Assembly: GCA_963819635.1 (NCBI GenBank)
Contig: CAWFWX010000006.1
Span: 186,001 to 250,000, forward strand
Length of the DNA: 64,000 nt
Reading direction: 5' to 3'
DNA from: JACVRW01 sp963819635
GTDB lineage: Bacteria > Actinomycetota > Thermoleophilia > Solirubrobacterales > Thermoleophilaceae
Positions within the stretch are counted from its first letter, which is position 1, and each line of letters opens with the position of its first letter. The notes beneath the pieces were generated by a model, which was not told the DNA's origin, did no database searches, and worked only from the letters and a program-made list of their open reading frames with translations. This document shows positions 1-7,860 of the stretch, piece by piece. The position numbers were made by a program, and so were the translations under genes.

Positions 1-41
1 TGCGCGGCGCCACCACGGGCGACGCGAGCTGGCCCGAGTAG
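1..41 (+). CDS. C-terminal tail of an upstream gene (partial)
   Basis: The third forward frame is open from the window edge to a TAG at 39-41 and would encode the tail RGATTGDASWPE. It lies just before the GTG of the next gene, which fits the tight same-strand spacing seen elsewhere here. Twelve residues are too few to identify a family, and the reading could be chance. Confidence 0.3.
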   Translation, partial: RGATTGDASWPE

Positions 42-51
42 GCTGCCGCCG

Positions 52-972
52 GTGCGGCGCCTTCCGGACGAGGACCTGGAGCTCCAGGAGATAGATCTCC
101 ACGGCCATCGCGTGGCCTACCGCTGCGCGGGCAGCGGGCCCGCGATCGTCCTCGTCCACGGGATCACCTCCACGTCGGCGACCTGGGAGCGGGTGATGCC
201 GTACCTGGCCACGCGCTTCACCGTGATCGCGCCAGACCTCATCGGGCACGGCCAGTCGGCGAAGCCGCGCGGCGACTACTCACTGGGCGCCTACGCGAGC
301 GGCGTCCGGGACCTGATGGTGACCCTCGGTCATGAGAGCGCGACCTTCGTGGGGCACTCGCTCGGTGGCGGCGTGGTCATGCAGCTCGCCTACCAGTTCC
401 CGGAGCGCTGCGAGCGGCTGGTGCTCGTGGACAGCGGCGGGCTGGGCCGGGAGGTGAACCTCCTCCTGCGCGCCGCGACGCTGCCGCTGTCGGAGGTGGT
501 GCTCCCTCTCCTGGCGAGCGCCCGCCTGCTCGATGCGGGCCGCTCCGTAGGCCGCCTGTTCGGGCGGCTCGGGATCCACGCGGGCACCGACATGGCCGAG
601 CTCGGGCGCGGCCACGCGTCACTCGAGGATCCCGCCGCAAGAGCCGCCTTCGTGCACACGCTGCGCACGATCGTGGATCCGGGTGGTCAGCGGGTGAACG
701 CCACCGACCGCCTCTATCTCGCCGAGAACATCCCCTTCCTGCTCGTCTGGGGCGAGCGCGACCCGATCATTCCGGTGGAGCACGGCCTGGCCGCGCACGA
801 GCTGGTGCCGTCCAGCCGGCTCGAGATCTTCGAGACGGCCGGCCACTTCCCGCACATCGACGAGCCCCAGCGCTTCCTCGACGTGCTCCTCGATTTCATC
901 GAATCGACCGATCCGGCCGACGTGGATCCCGAGAACTGGCGGGAGATGCTGAAGACCGGCCGGCGAGCCTAG
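52..972 (+). CDS. alpha/beta hydrolase
   Basis: This is a cytoplasmic alpha/beta-hydrolase-fold enzyme of 306 residues. No signal peptide is visible. The oxyanion-hole segment is LVHGITSTSATW near residues 34-45, the nucleophile elbow is GHSLGG with Ser103, and the C-terminal part carries WGERDPIIP (acid) and AGHFPHI (catalytic His). The arrangement matches the epoxide hydrolase/C-C hydrolase-like branch of the family, but the substrate cannot be read from sequence. The GTG start at 52 is chosen because the homologous region begins only about ten residues later and a stop lies close upstream. An ArsR-MFS pair follows after a 66-bp gap that carries its own operator, so this gene is probably a separate unit. 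Confidence 0.9.
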   Translation: MRRLPDEDLELQEIDLHGHRVAYRCAGSGPAIVLVHGITSTSATWERVMPYLATRFTVIAPDLIGHGQSAKPRGDYSLGAYASGVRDLMVTLGHESATFVGHSLGGGVVMQLAYQFPERCERLVLVDSGGLGREVNLLLRAATLPLSEVVLPLLASARLLDAGRSVGRLFGRLGIHAGTDMAELGRGHASLEDPAARAAFVHTLRTIVDPGGQRVNATDRLYLAENIPFLLVWGERDPIIPVEHGLAAHELVPSSRLEIFETAGHFPHIDEPQRFLDVLLDFIESTDPADVDPENWREMLKTGRRA

Positions 973-1020
973 GCCGATCTCGCCGGCGGCGGTGGGCGAA
1001 GCGGCGTCGCTGTTTCTCGT

Positions 1021-1040
1021 ATGCAAAGATTCCTTTGCAT
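1021..1040. promoter_or_regulatory. palindromic operator of the ArsR-MFS pair
   Basis: ATGCAAAG and CTTTGCAT form a perfect 8-bp inverted repeat separated by four bases (ATTC). The palindrome ends on the ATG at 1039 of the ArsR-type gene. A symmetric site of this size, immediately at the start of a winged-helix repressor gene, is most simply an autoregulatory operator. A TATGCA hexamer at 1020-1025 overlaps it and could be the -10 box, so binding would block the promoter. Regulation is inferred; the symmetry is seen directly. Confidence 0.75.
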
Positions 1041-1605
1041 GGCTCCGCAGCTCCGCACGATCGACGACGCCCAGGTCCTTCGGGCGATGGCCCATCCCCT
1101 GCGGCTGCGCCTGCTCGGAACGCTTCGCAAGCAGGGCCCCGCGACCGCATCCGAGCTCGCGCGGCGCCTCGGCGAGTCGAGCGGCGCGACGAGCTACCAC
1201 CTGCGGATACTCGCCAAGTACGGCTTCATCGAGGACGATCCGGAGCGAAACCGCGGCCGCCAGCGCTGGTGGCGTGCCGTCGACGAGGGCATGCAGTGGT
1301 CGCTCGACACCGACGACCCCGGTCTCATCGAGGCCGACCGCGCTCTCGGACGCCAGCTCGTCTCCGAGTACGAGCGCTGGCTCCGACGCTGGCACGACGA
1401 GCTGCCGGACTGGGACCGCAGGTGGCGCGCAGCCGCGAACGGCACGGACCAGTGGTTCGAGCTCACGCCCGATGAGCTCCGCGCGCTCGCCGACGAGGTG
1501 CTCGCGGTGCTCGAGCGCTATTCGGACCGCCGCGTCCCGGCCGAGGGCACGGAGCGGGCGATCGTCCTGTTCCACGCCTTCCCCGAGCGCCGAGGCAGCA
1601 CATGA
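1039..1605 (+). CDS. ArsR-family winged-helix transcriptional regulator
   Basis: This is a DNA-binding regulator of 188 residues from the ATG at 1039. The N-terminal helix-turn-helix reads LRAMAHPLRLRLLGTLR, followed by ATASELARRLGESSGATSYHLRILAKYGFI, which is the recognition region of ArsR/HTH_20 proteins. The C-terminal half is helical and Trp-rich and is a likely ligand or dimer domain. I see no CxC metal site, so it is probably not a classical metal sensor. The in-frame ATG at 1021 would add six residues but lies inside the palindrome, so 1039 is preferred and the mRNA may be nearly leaderless. Its stop overlaps the MFS start as ATGA, so the two are co-transcribed and the transporter is the likely regulated target. 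Confidence 0.9.
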   Translation: MAPQLRTIDDAQVLRAMAHPLRLRLLGTLRKQGPATASELARRLGESSGATSYHLRILAKYGFIEDDPERNRGRQRWWRAVDEGMQWSLDTDDPGLIEADRALGRQLVSEYERWLRRWHDELPDWDRRWRAAANGTDQWFELTPDELRALADEVLAVLERYSDRRVPAEGTERAIVLFHAFPERRGST

Positions 1606-2876
1606 CGACCGAGCGGCTGACCCGCCAGTTCATCCTGCTGCGTGCTCTCCGGTGGCTGCCGGTCGGCCTCGTGCTCCCCTTCCTCGTGATCACGCCCACG
1701 GCGCGCGGGCTGTCGCTGGGCGCGATCGGCGCGGTGTTCGCGGTCCACAGCGCGGTGGCAATCGCGCTGGAGATCCCGAGCGGAGCGCTCGCCGACGTCG
1801 TCGGCCGGCGGCGCGTACTGCTGGCCGGGGCGTCGCTTACAACGTTCAGCCTGCTGATCTTCGCGGTGGCCGGCTCGATCGGCACGTTCATGGCCTCGGT
1901 CGCCCTGCTCGCGGCGGGCCGCGCGCTCATCTCCGGTTCGCTCGAGGCCTGGTACGTCGATTCGCTGCGCGCGCTCGATCCAGCGGCGCCGCTCAGCCGC
2001 GGCCTGTCTCGCGGGACCGCGGCCGAGGGAATCGCGATCGCGCTGGGCGCCCTGGTCGGCGGCGGCCTGGTCACGCTCGCGGGCACGAGCGACCCCGACG
2101 GCGCGCTGTCCGGCTACGGGCTGGCCGCACTGGCGGGCGCGCTCGCGGCCGTCGCCTACCTGGTGGCTGTGGCGGTGCTGGTACACGAGCCCCGCGTCCG
2201 GCCGCATCCGGGCGGCGCGCGCGAGTCGGCCGCCGATGCGCGCGACTCCATCGGCATTCGGACGCGCACGGTGTTCAGGACTGCCTGGGACGAGTTCCTC
2301 GGCTCATCGGTTGTGCGGATCGTCGTGATCACCGGGGTCGCCCTCGGCACGTCGTTCACCGCCGTCGAGCTGCTCTGGCAGCCACGGCTCGCCGACCTGC
2401 TCGGCGACAGCGAGAGCCACGGGATCGTGTTCGGCGGGCTGGCCGCCGCATCGATGCTCGCTGTCGCGCTCGGCGCATGGATGAGCGAGCGGACAGGTCG
2501 CCGCCTCGGCCTCCGCCCGGCCTATCTGCTCGGGTTGGGCGTCGGGGCGATCGCGATCGTGGTGCTTGGCGCGCCGGAGGCGCCCGCGGCCTTCGCGCTC
2601 GTCTACCTGATCGCGTACTTCGCCCTGGGGCTCACCGATCCACTGCACTTCGAGCTGCTGAACGAGGAGGTGAGCCCCACCGCGCGCGCGACGCTGATCT
2701 CCGCGGAGGCGCTCGCGGCGCAGGCGGGCTCGCTCGTCGCGAACCTCGGCGTCGGCGCGCTCGCGGCCTCGCAGGGGACCGGCCTCGCCTGGGCGGTTGC
2801 CGGCTCGCTCCTCACGCTGACGACGCTCGCGGTGGCGGTGCCGCTCTACCGGACGGCCCGCACCGCCCCGGCCTGA
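1602..2876 (+). CDS. MFS transporter
   Basis: This is an inner-membrane major facilitator superfamily carrier of 424 residues with about 12 hydrophobic segments. The signature between TM2 and TM3 is seen as GALADVVGRRRVLLAGA, near residues 59-75, and the second half carries the related WMSERTGRRLGLRP. The length is typical for drug-efflux-type MFS proteins. It starts on the ATG that overlaps the regulator's TGA, and the ArsR regulator is probably its repressor. The substrate is unknown; small-molecule export is the usual role of such regulator-carrier pairs. Its last 31 bp overlap the end of a convergent gene. Confidence 0.9.
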   Translation: MTTERLTRQFILLRALRWLPVGLVLPFLVITPTARGLSLGAIGAVFAVHSAVAIALEIPSGALADVVGRRRVLLAGASLTTFSLLIFAVAGSIGTFMASVALLAAGRALISGSLEAWYVDSLRALDPAAPLSRGLSRGTAAEGIAIALGALVGGGLVTLAGTSDPDGALSGYGLAALAGALAAVAYLVAVAVLVHEPRVRPHPGGARESAADARDSIGIRTRTVFRTAWDEFLGSSVVRIVVITGVALGTSFTAVELLWQPRLADLLGDSESHGIVFGGLAAASMLAVALGAWMSERTGRRLGLRPAYLLGLGVGAIAIVVLGAPEAPAAFALVYLIAYFALGLTDPLHFELLNEEVSPTARATLISAEALAAQAGSLVANLGVGALAASQGTGLAWAVAGSLLTLTTLAVAVPLYRTARTAPA

Positions 2877-3145
2877 TCCTCGTCCATCCACATCTCCCAG
2901 CGCCCGGATGCCGAGCGCCGGTCATCGAGGAAGCGGTACGGGCGGCGGCCGCCGAACTCGGTGTGGCGCAGGTGCGAGACGCCGCCCAGCACGGAGGCGA
3001 TCCTGCGCCGCGGCCAACCGAGCGCGTCCTCGATCTGCGGGAACGGGCGGGGCACGTCGGGCGCGGCGGCCAGCCCGTCGAGGAGCTCGCGCATGAGGTC
3101 GCTGCAGCGGTCGTGGAAGCGCGCGATCTCACCGGCGTCGGTCAT
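2846..3145 (-). CDS. small unknown protein
   Basis: I do not recognise this family. It has 99 residues from an ATG at 3145 (MTDAGEIARFHDRC...). The N-terminal half is helical; the middle, FPQIEDALGWPRRRIASVLGGVSHLR, looks like a helix-turn-helix or winged-helix segment, followed by RPYRFLDDRRSASGRWEMWMD. No signal peptide or membrane segment is visible. It follows the other minus-strand gene by 29 bp and probably shares its transcript. It runs 31 bp into the end of the MFS gene. A role in nucleic-acid binding is possible but only inferred from the helical pattern. Confidence 0.6.
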   Translation of the reverse strand: MTDAGEIARFHDRCSDLMRELLDGLAAAPDVPRPFPQIEDALGWPRRRIASVLGGVSHLRHTEFGGRRPYRFLDDRRSASGRWEMWMDEDQAGAVRAVR

Positions 3146-3174
3146 GGCGTTCTGCGGCGCGTGCTCGGCGGGAG

Positions 3175-3795
3175 TCAATCGCCCAGGCTCGGCGAGTAGG
3201 CGTCCGCGACGGTCCGGAGGCAATCCGCGATCACCGCATTCGTGAGCTCGGGCTCGGCGTCGAGGTAGGTGCCGCGCGCGGCGCGAAGCTCGTCGTTTCG
3301 CGCGCGGAGGGATTCGACCGCGGCCATGTCTGTGAACACGACCTTCGGGAACAACCGGCCCTTCGTCGTTACGAGCCCGGCGGCGGAGGCCTCCCTGAAG
3401 CAGTGACCGCAGACCGTGTTCCAGGGCGAGCGGTTGTCGAGGTCGAGCGCCCGCACGAGCCGCCGGACGCCGCGATCGTCGCCGTCGACCGCGCGCGCGG
3501 CGTCCAGCAGGGCGCCCTCCAGGCCGCGCGCCGTCGCGTCCCGCTCGAGCAGGTCGAAGGCGGAGAACGACCGTCCTCCGAGCACCCTCACGCGCTCGTC
3601 CTCGACGGGCCGGAGCTGCTCGAACCCCATGAATCCCCTCCGCCGCAGGCTCCACAGCGCTATGTGGAGGAGATTCCCGGCGGTGTCGAGCGCGGTCGTG
3701 GCGCCGCCCGGGACTGCGACCGTGTGCTCCTTGGAGCTGCTTGGGAGCCAGGTCGTCGCGTACAGGTAGCGGATGGTCGTCTCCGTGAGCTCCAC
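3175..3795 (-). CDS. conserved-looking protein of unknown function
   Basis: This is a soluble protein of 206 residues with no recognised family. It contains CGHCFREASAAGL near residues 128-140, a Cys-pair that could bind metal, and several charged helices (RVRVLGGRSFSAFDLLERDATARGLEGALLDAARAVD). The ATG at 3795 is the only good start. Upstream lies a 68-bp divergent spacer shared with the secreted propeller gene. It is followed after 29 bp by the 99-residue unknown gene and the two probably form an operon. Base and codon use match the neighbours, so it reads as a real gene. Confidence 0.65.
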   Translation of the reverse strand: MELTETTIRYLYATTWLPSSSKEHTVAVPGGATTALDTAGNLLHIALWSLRRRGFMGFEQLRPVEDERVRVLGGRSFSAFDLLERDATARGLEGALLDAARAVDGDDRGVRRLVRALDLDNRSPWNTVCGHCFREASAAGLVTTKGRLFPKVVFTDMAAVESLRARNDELRAARGTYLDAEPELTNAVIADCLRTVADAYSPSLGD

Positions 3796-3821
3796 TCTGC
3801 GACGTTAGCGCCAAGTTGCCG

Positions 3822-3843
3822 CGTGAGCGTTTCGCTCGCCACG
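3822..3843. other. bulged hairpin in divergent spacer
   Basis: CGTGAGCG and CGCTC(GC)CACG pair around a TTT loop, 20 bp upstream of the ATG at 3864. It could be an operator or an mRNA leader hairpin for the propeller gene. There is no other support for a function. Confidence 0.25.
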
Positions 3844-3863
3844 TGCCCGGATAGGCCCGAGGC

Positions 3864-4802
3864 ATGAGGAGATTTCTGGCCGTTCTCGTCACCGTCCTCG
3901 CCGCCGCTTCCGCCATCGCCGCGGTGGCCATCGCCTCCAACAAGGGAGCGGAGAAGATCCCGCTGCCCGACGGCTACCGGCCGGAGGGAATCGCGGCGGG
4001 GAAGGGCGCGAGCGTCTTTGTCGGCTCGATCCCGACCGGCAGGGTGCTCGAGATCGACACGAAGACCGGCGCGCAGGATGAGGCGGTGCCGGCCCGCGAC
4101 GGGCACGCGGCCATCGGCCTGAAGTACGACGGGCGCGCGAACCGGCTGTTCGTGAGCGGCGGGCCGACCGGCAAGGCGTTCGTATACGACGCGTCGAGCG
4201 GCGCTGAGCTGGCCGCATTCCAGCTCACGCCGGCGGGGCAGCCCACCTTCATCAACGACGTCGTGCTGACCAAGCGCTTCGCCTACTTCACCGACTCGCA
4301 GCAGCCGGTGATCTACGCGGTGAGACGCGACCTTTCGGGTGTGACGCCGATCCCGCTCACCGGCTTCCCGATGACGCCGGCGCAGAACAACCTCAACGGC
4401 ATCGAGGCGGTCGAGAAGGGCCGGCTCCTGCTCGCGGTGCAGACCTCCGAGGGCGTGCTCTGGCGGATCAAGGCCTCGGACGGCTCGCACGTGCCGGTGG
4501 ACCTGCACGGCGCCGAGCTCACGAACGGCGACGGCCTCCTGCTGATCGGGAAGCACACGCTGCTCGTGGTCCAGAACCGCTCGAACCAGATCGCCGTGGT
4601 GCAGCTCGACCGGCGCTACCGCTCAGGGCGCGTGGTGCGCACGCTGCAGGCTCCCGAGGGCTTCTTCGACGTCCCGACGACGGTCGCGCTTAAGCGCGGG
4701 AGCCTGTTCCTCCCGAACGCGCGCTTCGGGACGACGGCGCCGGATTCGCCGGACGAAGCCGAGTACTGGGTTACGCGGCTGAGCTTCGGTCGGCACCACT
4801 AG
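3864..4802 (+). CDS. secreted SMP-30/YncE-like beta-propeller protein
   Basis: This is a predicted exported protein of 312 residues. The start MRRFLAVLVTVLAAASAIAAVAIA is a typical Sec signal peptide. The mature part has repeated short beta-blade motifs: GRVLEIDTKTG, NRLFVSGGPTGKAFVYDASSG, YFTDSQQPVIYAVRRD, GVLWRIKASDG and TLLVVQNRSNQIAVVQLDRR. These are the pattern of a six-bladed propeller of the SMP-30/gluconolactonase or YncE type. No clear calcium or catalytic triad can be assigned, so it may be a binding rather than an enzymatic protein. It is monocistronic and convergent with the glutaredoxin-like gene, overlapping it by 32 bp. Confidence 0.8.
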   Translation: MRRFLAVLVTVLAAASAIAAVAIASNKGAEKIPLPDGYRPEGIAAGKGASVFVGSIPTGRVLEIDTKTGAQDEAVPARDGHAAIGLKYDGRANRLFVSGGPTGKAFVYDASSGAELAAFQLTPAGQPTFINDVVLTKRFAYFTDSQQPVIYAVRRDLSGVTPIPLTGFPMTPAQNNLNGIEAVEKGRLLLAVQTSEGVLWRIKASDGSHVPVDLHGAELTNGDGLLLIGKHTLLVVQNRSNQIAVVQLDRRYRSGRVVRTLQAPEGFFDVPTTVALKRGSLFLPNARFGTTAPDSPDEAEYWVTRLSFGRHH

Positions 4803-5073
4803 CCGGGTTGTCGCGGGCCCAGCTCGCGATCTTGTCGGAGCCGCTCACGACCTCACCGTCATCGGTGACGAGCACGGGCACCATGTTCTGGCCGGTCAGG
4901 TCACGGATCTTCTTGCGCGTCGGGTTGAGCGCGTCCCCGAGGATCCCCAGGCCGTAGACCTTCTCCACCTCCGGATCCCAGCCGGCCTCCGTCAGCGCCC
5001 GGTGGGCGTTCCGGCACGGATGGCCGCCGGGACGCGGCGACGGAAACGTCCCCCAGCACACATAGAGCTTCAT
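4771..5073 (-). CDS. glutaredoxin/GST N-terminal-like protein
   Basis: This is a small thioredoxin-fold protein of 100 residues from an ATG at 5073 (MKLYVCWGTFPSPRPGGHPCRNAH). It has the beta1 strand, one Cys at residue 6 and another at residue 20, the cis-Pro segment NMVPVLVTDDGEVVSGSDKIASWA, and a terminal helix. This is the layout of glutaredoxins and GST N-terminal domains. The two cysteines are 14 residues apart, so this is not a classical CxxC active site; thiol-disulfide activity or glutathione-like thiol binding is inferred. The 3' end overlaps the convergent propeller gene by 32 bp. Confidence 0.75.
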   Translation of the reverse strand: MKLYVCWGTFPSPRPGGHPCRNAHRALTEAGWDPEVEKVYGLGILGDALNPTRKKIRDLTGQNMVPVLVTDDGEVVSGSDKIASWARDNPASGADRSSAA

Positions 5074-5147
5074 GGGCGGGAGCGTATCTCCGCGCGCCCA
5101 GTCGCGCCCGGCGAACGGCAGCGGTGAAGGAGGCGGTCTTGAGTGGG

Positions 5148-5190
5148 CTGTCCTGCCTAGAGGCCCATACAGGGCCACAACCCAGGACAG
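5148..5190. terminator. nested inverted repeats downstream of the iron ABC operon
   Basis: CTGTCCTG at 5148-5155 pairs with CAGGACAG at 5183-5190. Inside it GGCCC at 5162-5166 pairs with GGGCC at 5172-5176 around ATACA. The structure lies in the 172-bp spacer just after the ABC ATPase stop on the minus strand. It may end the iron operon or act in the glutaredoxin-like gene's promoter region. No U-tract is present. Confidence 0.4.
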
Positions 5191-5245
5191 TCCCTGTCCC
5201 TCAATGCAGCCGTTCGCCGATGCCGGCGAAAGCGACCAACGGGAC

Positions 5246-6274
5246 CTAATCCAGCAGCGCGCACGTCCTCGCCGCCGGCGCCGGCCGCACGAACACCCCG
5301 TCGCCCACCTCGTGCATCTCGAGCGAGGGCAGCTGCACGAGCACGGTCTTCCCGCCCTCGTGGCGCAGCCGGTAGAGCACATCGTGGCCGCGGAACTCGC
5401 GCGCGACCACCTCCGCGTTCACGCTGCCGTCGGCGCGGAGCTCGAGTTGCTCGGGGCGCACGGCTACCTGGACCGGACCGCTGGCCGGCACGCGCAGGTC
5501 GAACACGCCCAGCTCGGTCTCCACGCCGCTCCCGCGCGCCACGCCGGACAGCACGTTCACCTCGCCCACGAACTGGGCCGCCCAGCGGGTGGCCGGCGAT
5601 CCGTACACCTCGACGGGCGGGCCCACCTGCACGATGCGGCCGTCGCGCATCACGGCGACCCGGTCGGCCAGCGAGAGCGCCTCCTCCTGGTCGTGCGTCA
5701 CGAGCAGCGCCGTCGCCTCGGCTTCGCGCAGGATCAGCTCGACCTCGCGCCGCAGGCCGGCGCGGAGCGTCGCGTCGAGGTTCGAGAACGGCTCGTCGAG
5801 CAACACGAGCTCCGGTTCGGGCGCCAGCGCCCGCGCCAGCGCGACGCGCTGGCGCTCGCCGCCCGAGAGCTCGTGCACCGCGCTGTTCGCCTTGTGCTGG
5901 AGGCCGACCAGCTCGAGCGTCGTGCGCGTGAGCCCCTCGCGCTCCTCACGCGTGCGCGTCGAGAGCCCGAACGCGACGTTCCCTTCCACGGTCAGGTGCG
6001 GGAACAGGGCGTAGTCCTGGAAGACCATGCCTACGCGTCGCTTCTCCGGCGGGACCATCCGGCCGGGGCCGGCAACGACCTCGCCGGAGACCTCGACGGA
6101 GCCGGCGTCCGGCTGCTCGAAGCCGGCGATCGTGCGCAGGAGCGTGGTCTTGCCGCAGCCCGACGGGCCCAGCACGGCGAGCAGCTCGCCCGGCTCGATG
6201 TCGAGGTTCAGCTCGTGAACCGCCCTCACGGCGCCGAACGACTTGGACAGCTCGCGCACCCGGACGTGGCTCAC
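5246..6274 (-). CDS. fbpC: ferric iron ABC transporter ATP-binding protein
   Basis: This is the cytoplasmic ATPase of an iron(III) importer, 342 residues from a GTG at 6274. That GTG overlaps the permease stop as GTGA. Walker A is GPSGCGKTT, the Q-loop is FQDYALFPHLTVEGN, the signature is LSGGERQRVALARAL, Walker B is LVLLDEPFSNLD, and the switch His is in LLVTHDQEEALSLADR. A C-terminal TOBE-like region (VQVAVRPEQLEL) follows. This matches the FbpC/PotA type. The partners are the fused permease and the Tyr-rich binding protein immediately upstream, so all subunits are present. The substrate assignment rests on the binding protein and the iron box. Confidence 0.92.
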   Translation of the reverse strand: MSHVRVRELSKSFGAVRAVHELNLDIEPGELLAVLGPSGCGKTTLLRTIAGFEQPDAGSVEVSGEVVAGPGRMVPPEKRRVGMVFQDYALFPHLTVEGNVAFGLSTRTREEREGLTRTTLELVGLQHKANSAVHELSGGERQRVALARALAPEPELVLLDEPFSNLDATLRAGLRREVELILREAEATALLVTHDQEEALSLADRVAVMRDGRIVQVGPPVEVYGSPATRWAAQFVGEVNVLSGVARGSGVETELGVFDLRVPASGPVQVAVRPEQLELRADGSVNAEVVAREFRGHDVLYRLRHEGGKTVLVQLPSLEMHEVGDGVFVRPAPAARTCALLD

Positions 6275-7860
6275 GCCGGCACCGCCGCCTCCGCCTCGTC
6301 CACCCACGCCGCCGCCGCGGGCGAGGCCTCGACCTCGCTCGCGCCAAGCCGCCCCGACAGCCTGATCATGAGCGCCACCGGGAGGAGGCCGACCAGCACG
6401 ATCATCAGCGCGGGCAGGGCCGCCGTCTCGAACAGGGACTCGGTCGTGGCCTGCCAGACGGCGATCGCCAGCGTGTCGCCGCCGAGCGGCCGCAGCAGCA
6501 GCGTCGCGGGCAGCTCCTTCATCACCTCCACGAACACGAGCAGCGCCGCCGTGGCGAGCCCCGAGCGCAGCAGCGGCACGTGGACGCGCGCGAGCACGTC
6601 GAGCTGGTCCGCGCCGAGCCCGCGCGCCGCCTCGTCGAGCTGGCGCGGGACGCGCAGCAGGCTCGCCTCGATCGCGCCCCATGCGAGGGCGAGGAAGCGG
6701 ATCAGATAGGCGTAGAAGAGTCCGATCACCGTGCCAGTGAGCAGTAGTCCCGTGCCAAAGACTCCGTCGATGCGCCGGTCCAGCCAGCCGAGTGGCACGA
6801 TCACCGCCACGGCGACCACGGAGCCCGGCAGGCCGTATCCGATCGTAGCGGTGCGCGCCGCCGCGGCGGCCGTCTTCGAGCGGCTCGCGCGGGCGCCGTA
6901 TGCGAGCAGCAGCGCCACCACGGGCACGAGCACCGCGCTCATACCGGCGAGCAGGAGGCTGTTGCGCACGGCGCCCCCGAATTCGGTCGGGAGCAGGCCC
7001 TCGCGGATCGATTCGACCGACCAGACGCTGAGCTGCACGAGCGGCGCACCCACCACGAGCGCGACGAGCGCGAGCGGCAGGAGCGCGGCCGCCGCGGCCG
7101 CGACGCCGCGCAGCCTCACCGGGCGGATCACGTCGCCGCTCGCCGCGAGCTGCGCGTGACGCGCGCGCCCGCGCGCCAGCCGCTCGAGCGCCAGCAGCGT
7201 GAGCGTGACCGAGACGAGCAGCGTCGCGAGCTGCATCGCAGCGTCGCGGTCGAAGGCCTCGAACCAGACGCGGTAGATGGCGTCGGTGAACGTGCGCACG
7301 CCCAGGAGGTTGACCGTGCCGAAGTCGGCCAGCGCCTCCATCAGCGCCAGCGCCACGCCGCCCAGGATGGCCGGCCGCGCGAGCGGCAGCCCGACGCGGA
7401 CGATCGCCCGCGTGCGCGACAGACCGAGCCCACGCGCCGCCTCGAGCAGCGTGCGCGACTGACCCAGGAACGCCGCCCGCGCGAGCAGGTACACGTACGG
7501 GTAGAGCACCAGCGTGAACACGCACACCGCGCCGCCGGTCGAGCGGATGCCCGGGACGTCGAGACCGAGCGCGAAGAGGGTGAAGACGTAGCTCGGCATG
7601 GCGAGCGGCAGCACGAGCGCCCACTCGATCCAGCGCCGGCCGGGGAACTCGAAGAAGGACACGAGCGCCGCGAGCGCGGTGCCGAGGAGGAGCGTGCCGC
7701 CCCCGACCCCGACCAGGATCCAGGCCGTGGCGGCTACCGCCTCCGGGAGGAAGCCGGAGAACTCCTCGAGCCCGCCCGGGGCCAGTACGAACGACAGCGG
7801 AAGGCCGATCAGCGGAGCGGCCACCAGCACGGCGCACAGCACCGTCGTCCTTAGTCCCAC
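6271..7860 (-). CDS. fbpB: ferric iron ABC transporter permease (duplicated)
   Basis: This integral membrane subunit of 529 residues carries two copies of the binding-protein-dependent permease domain, as in FbpB/SfuB. About 12 hydrophobic segments are seen. The two EAA-type cytoplasmic loops that dock the ATPase are LLEAARGLGLSRTRAIVRVGLPLARPAI in the first half and LDEAARGLGADQLDVLARVHVPLLRSGL in the second. The ATG at 7860 overlaps the end of the binding-protein gene by 10 bp and its stop overlaps the ATPase start, so translation is coupled across the operon. It forms the inner-membrane channel for iron passed on by the binding protein. Confidence 0.92.
   Translation of the reverse strand: MGLRTTVLCAVLVAAPLIGLPLSFVLAPGGLEEFSGFLPEAVAATAWILVGVGGGTLLLGTALAALVSFFEFPGRRWIEWALVLPLAMPSYVFTLFALGLDVPGIRSTGGAVCVFTLVLYPYVYLLARAAFLGQSRTLLEAARGLGLSRTRAIVRVGLPLARPAILGGVALALMEALADFGTVNLLGVRTFTDAIYRVWFEAFDRDAAMQLATLLVSVTLTLLALERLARGRARHAQLAASGDVIRPVRLRGVAAAAAALLPLALVALVVGAPLVQLSVWSVESIREGLLPTEFGGAVRNSLLLAGMSAVLVPVVALLLAYGARASRSKTAAAAARTATIGYGLPGSVVAVAVIVPLGWLDRRIDGVFGTGLLLTGTVIGLFYAYLIRFLALAWGAIEASLLRVPRQLDEAARGLGADQLDVLARVHVPLLRSGLATAALLVFVEVMKELPATLLLRPLGGDTLAIAVWQATTESLFETAALPALMIVLVGLLPVALMIRLSGRLGASEVEASPAAAAWVDEAEAAVPA

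Noticed and set aside
992..3199. A 735-codon open frame across the ArsR and MFS genes
   Set aside because: It is a GC-rich shadow frame; its Arg/Ala/Pro composition lacks any domain, while the ArsR and MFS frames have clear motifs.
5072..6709. Long plus-strand frame over the iron ABC genes
   Set aside because: It is antisense to the ATPase and permease, whose Walker and EAA motifs are clear; the composition is typical of a shadow.
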